DNA from: Acidicapsa ligni
GTDB lineage: Bacteria > Acidobacteriota > Terriglobia > Terriglobales > Acidobacteriaceae
NCBI RefSeq assembly: GCF_025685655.1
Contig: NZ_JAGSYG010000001.1
Span: 496,001 to 560,000, forward strand
DNA length: 64,000 nt
Direction: 5' to 3'
Shown here: piece by piece, positions 62,556 to 64,000 of the stretch
Numbering within the stretch: position 1 is the first letter of the stretch
How the letters are laid out: each line of letters starts with the position of its first letter
The notes under the pieces: generated by a model
Told to the model about the DNA's origin: nothing
Seen by the model: the letters and a program-made list of their open reading frames with translations, nothing else
Database searches by the model: none
Translations under genes and position numbers: made by a program

Positions 62556-62665
62556 GAAGCAGATTCCCTTCGGGAATGACAGACAGAACTGCAAGGGCAA
62601 CTGCAACAGCCAGGGCAAGGGCCTGCAACTGCAAAGACAAGGGCAACTGCAACTGCAACAGCTTA
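62556..62665 (+). repeat. Dispersed hairpin/hexamer repeat, locus 15
   Basis: One core (62556-62587, loop TTC) with a tail that ends 10 bp from the moeA stop codon, between convergent genes. Confidence 0.87.
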
Positions 62666-62674
62666 GTTTTTAGA

Positions 62675-63958
62675 TTATGGGAGCAGGATTTGGATTGGGG
62701 AGCCGTCTTCCAGGGTGGTGACTTGGTTGGGGATTACTGCGTAGCAGTTGGAGCGGGCGAAGGCTGCTATGTCTCCGGAGCCTTGCCAGGGGATTAGGCG
62801 GACTTGCGGGGCTGATGCCGATTGGTTCAATAAAAAATCACAATTTGCCGGAAGGAAACGGGTTAGGCCTGGTTTCCCTTTCCAGTTGCCTGCCAGTTGA
62901 GCGAGGGCGAAGCGGGGTTGTGGGCTGACGTCGTTCGACAGGGCTGCCAGCAGAGGTGTGGCGAAGAGTTGGAAGGTGGCGGCGCTGGAGATGGGGTTAC
63001 CGGGCAGGGCGAAGAATGGGAGCGGTTCGCGGCCGTGGCGGGGGAGCTGGCCGAAGGCTATGGGTTTGCCGGGTTGAATGGCTACTCCGCGGAAGAAAAA
63101 ACGGGCTCGGGCGCGGGTGAGCGCTCCTTCTACGAGGTCGAAGCGGCCTGCGGAGATGCCTCCGGTGATGAGGAAGAGATCGGCGTCGATTTTTGAGGAG
63201 AGTGCCTGCGCGACGGCTACGTCGGTGGCGGATTCCTGGTCGGGCGCGGTGGGCAAGACGATGGGCTCGGCTCCGGCGGCGGTGACGAGGGCGGCAAGCA
63301 TGGGGGAGTTGGAGTTGCGGATCTGGCTGGGGCCGGGAATGGATGCGATGGGGACTAATTCGTCGCCGGTGGAGAGGATGACGACGCGGGGGCGAGGAAC
63401 GACGGCTAGTCTGGCGTAGCCGCATTGGGCGGCCATAGCGATATGCGGCGCGCCGATGCGGATGCCGGGCGGGATGAGCATGTCTCCGGCGCGGGCTTCG
63501 GCGGCCTGGGGAACGATGTTTTCTCCGGGCTGGAGGGTGCGGGGTGCGGCCAGGCGGACGAGATTTGACGCGGGTTCGGGAGAGCGCTCGGCGTACTCGA
63601 CCATGAAGACGGCGTCTGCTCCGGCGGGGACGGGTGCGCCGGTCATGATTTCCCAGAGTTCACCGGGGGCGATGGCTTTGGTCGGGGCTTCACCGGCACG
63701 GATCTGGCCTGCGAGATATAAGAACTGGTTGGCGCTGGCTTCGGCGGCACGGCAGGCGAAGCCGTCCCTGGTGGAGCGGGGAAAAGGAGGCTGATCGCGG
63801 TCGGCTCGGATTTCCTGGGCGAGGACGCGGCCGGGTGCGGCGTCGAGGGGGACGAGTTCTGGCGGGCGGGAGAGTTTTTTGGTGGAGTTGGCGCGGGTCT
63901 GGATGAAGCGCTGTACCTGCTCGGCTGCTTCCTGGTAGGTGAGGAGCGGGGTCGGCAT
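62675..63958 (-). CDS. moeA: Molybdopterin molybdenumtransferase
   Basis: This 427-residue enzyme inserts molybdate into adenylated molybdopterin. The N-terminal MoeA domain (about 1-185) has LAQEIRADRDQPPFPRSTRDGFACR and GEIMTGAPVPAGAD-like residues. The MPT-binding middle has ILSTGDELV and RNSNSPMLAALVTAAGAEP, followed by ITGGISAG and ALPGNPISSAATF. The C-terminal domain IV is present. It pairs functionally with the MoeB-like protein 36 kb away. The ATG at 63958 is the first good start. Confidence 0.95.
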   Translation of the reverse strand: MPTPLLTYQEAAEQVQRFIQTRANSTKKLSRPPELVPLDAAPGRVLAQEIRADRDQPPFPRSTRDGFACRAAEASANQFLYLAGQIRAGEAPTKAIAPGELWEIMTGAPVPAGADAVFMVEYAERSPEPASNLVRLAAPRTLQPGENIVPQAAEARAGDMLIPPGIRIGAPHIAMAAQCGYARLAVVPRPRVVILSTGDELVPIASIPGPSQIRNSNSPMLAALVTAAGAEPIVLPTAPDQESATDVAVAQALSSKIDADLFLITGGISAGRFDLVEGALTRARARFFFRGVAIQPGKPIAFGQLPRHGREPLPFFALPGNPISSAATFQLFATPLLAALSNDVSPQPRFALAQLAGNWKGKPGLTRFLPANCDFLLNQSASAPQVRLIPWQGSGDIAAFARSNCYAVIPNQVTTLEDGSPIQILLP

Positions 63959-63987
63959 GGATTCGATTGTAGTGCGTGGGTGAGGGG

Positions 63988-64000
63988 TGTGGGTGAAGCA
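63988..64000 (+). repeat. Start of a further dispersed repeat, cut by the window edge
   Basis: GTGGGTGAAGCA matches the left flank of most repeat cores (for example 32961 and 36497) up to the last base of the window, so a sixteenth locus probably continues outside. Confidence 0.4.

Overview
The window reads as a chromosomal segment of a GC-rich soil bacterium of the Acidobacteriota, most likely the Terriglobia/Acidobacteriaceae (Granulicella, Terriglobus or Edaphobacter type). This rests on five intact genes and one decayed copy of the TIGR03435 family (a paralogous family described mainly from Acidobacteria), two GloVer-repeat (TIGR03803) secreted proteins, a sedolisin with Ig-like repeats, Gram-negative envelope genes (waaA, lpxK, a heptosyltransferase-like protein, TonB) and a dense set of short dispersed intergenic repeats. 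I see no tRNA, rRNA, CRISPR array, prophage or transposase.

Layout. 0.4-3 kb: a TM2-domain protein, then an AraC regulator divergent from a zinc alcohol dehydrogenase. 3.2-8.7 kb: four TIGR03435 genes on both strands, a frameshifted fifth copy, and an AT-rich island with a perfect FNR-type dyad upstream of a small cysteine-rich secreted ORF. 9-20.6 kb: a CadC/ToxR-like membrane regulator divergent from three large secreted proteins (two seven-repeat GloVer proteins and an S53 peptidase). 20.9-27 kb: a GT87 glycosyltransferase, an unknown protein, a fifth TIGR03435 gene, a PIN/TRAM membrane protein and a MoeB-rhodanese protein. 27-31.9 kb: waaA-lpxK, an unknown secreted protein, an SDR enzyme and rsmD. 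32-40 kb: a secreted unknown, an S2P-like protein that has lost HExxH, rsmI, a PilZ protein, a GT9 glycosyltransferase overlapping an ICMT-like methyltransferase, and a DUF3108 protein. 40-52.3 kb: mostly minus-strand housekeeping genes (comEC, rlmD, coaX, birA, nadC, valS). 52.6-64 kb: an export-signal protein, a Tat-secreted bicupin oxalate decarboxylase, a LysR regulator, vapBC, acnA, a TonB-like protein, a DedA protein and moeA.

Functional links that can be supported: waaA and lpxK (GTGA overlap) act in Kdo/lipid A assembly and the GT9 protein probably in LPS core. The 236-residue unknown gene overlaps rlmD and probably shares its transcript. VapBC is a one-base-overlap toxin-antitoxin pair. 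The membrane wHTH-TPR regulator is placed to control the secreted GloVer genes beside it. MoeB and MoeA both serve molybdenum cofactor synthesis but lie 36 kb apart.

The most unusual feature is a dispersed intergenic repeat: a small hairpin core (ATTCCC-loop-GGGAAT) followed by a hexanucleotide tail. About 20 copies occur at 15 loci, plus a probable truncated copy at the right edge. Every copy has the same orientation on the + strand whatever the direction of the flanking genes, and most lie just 3' of a minus-strand gene.
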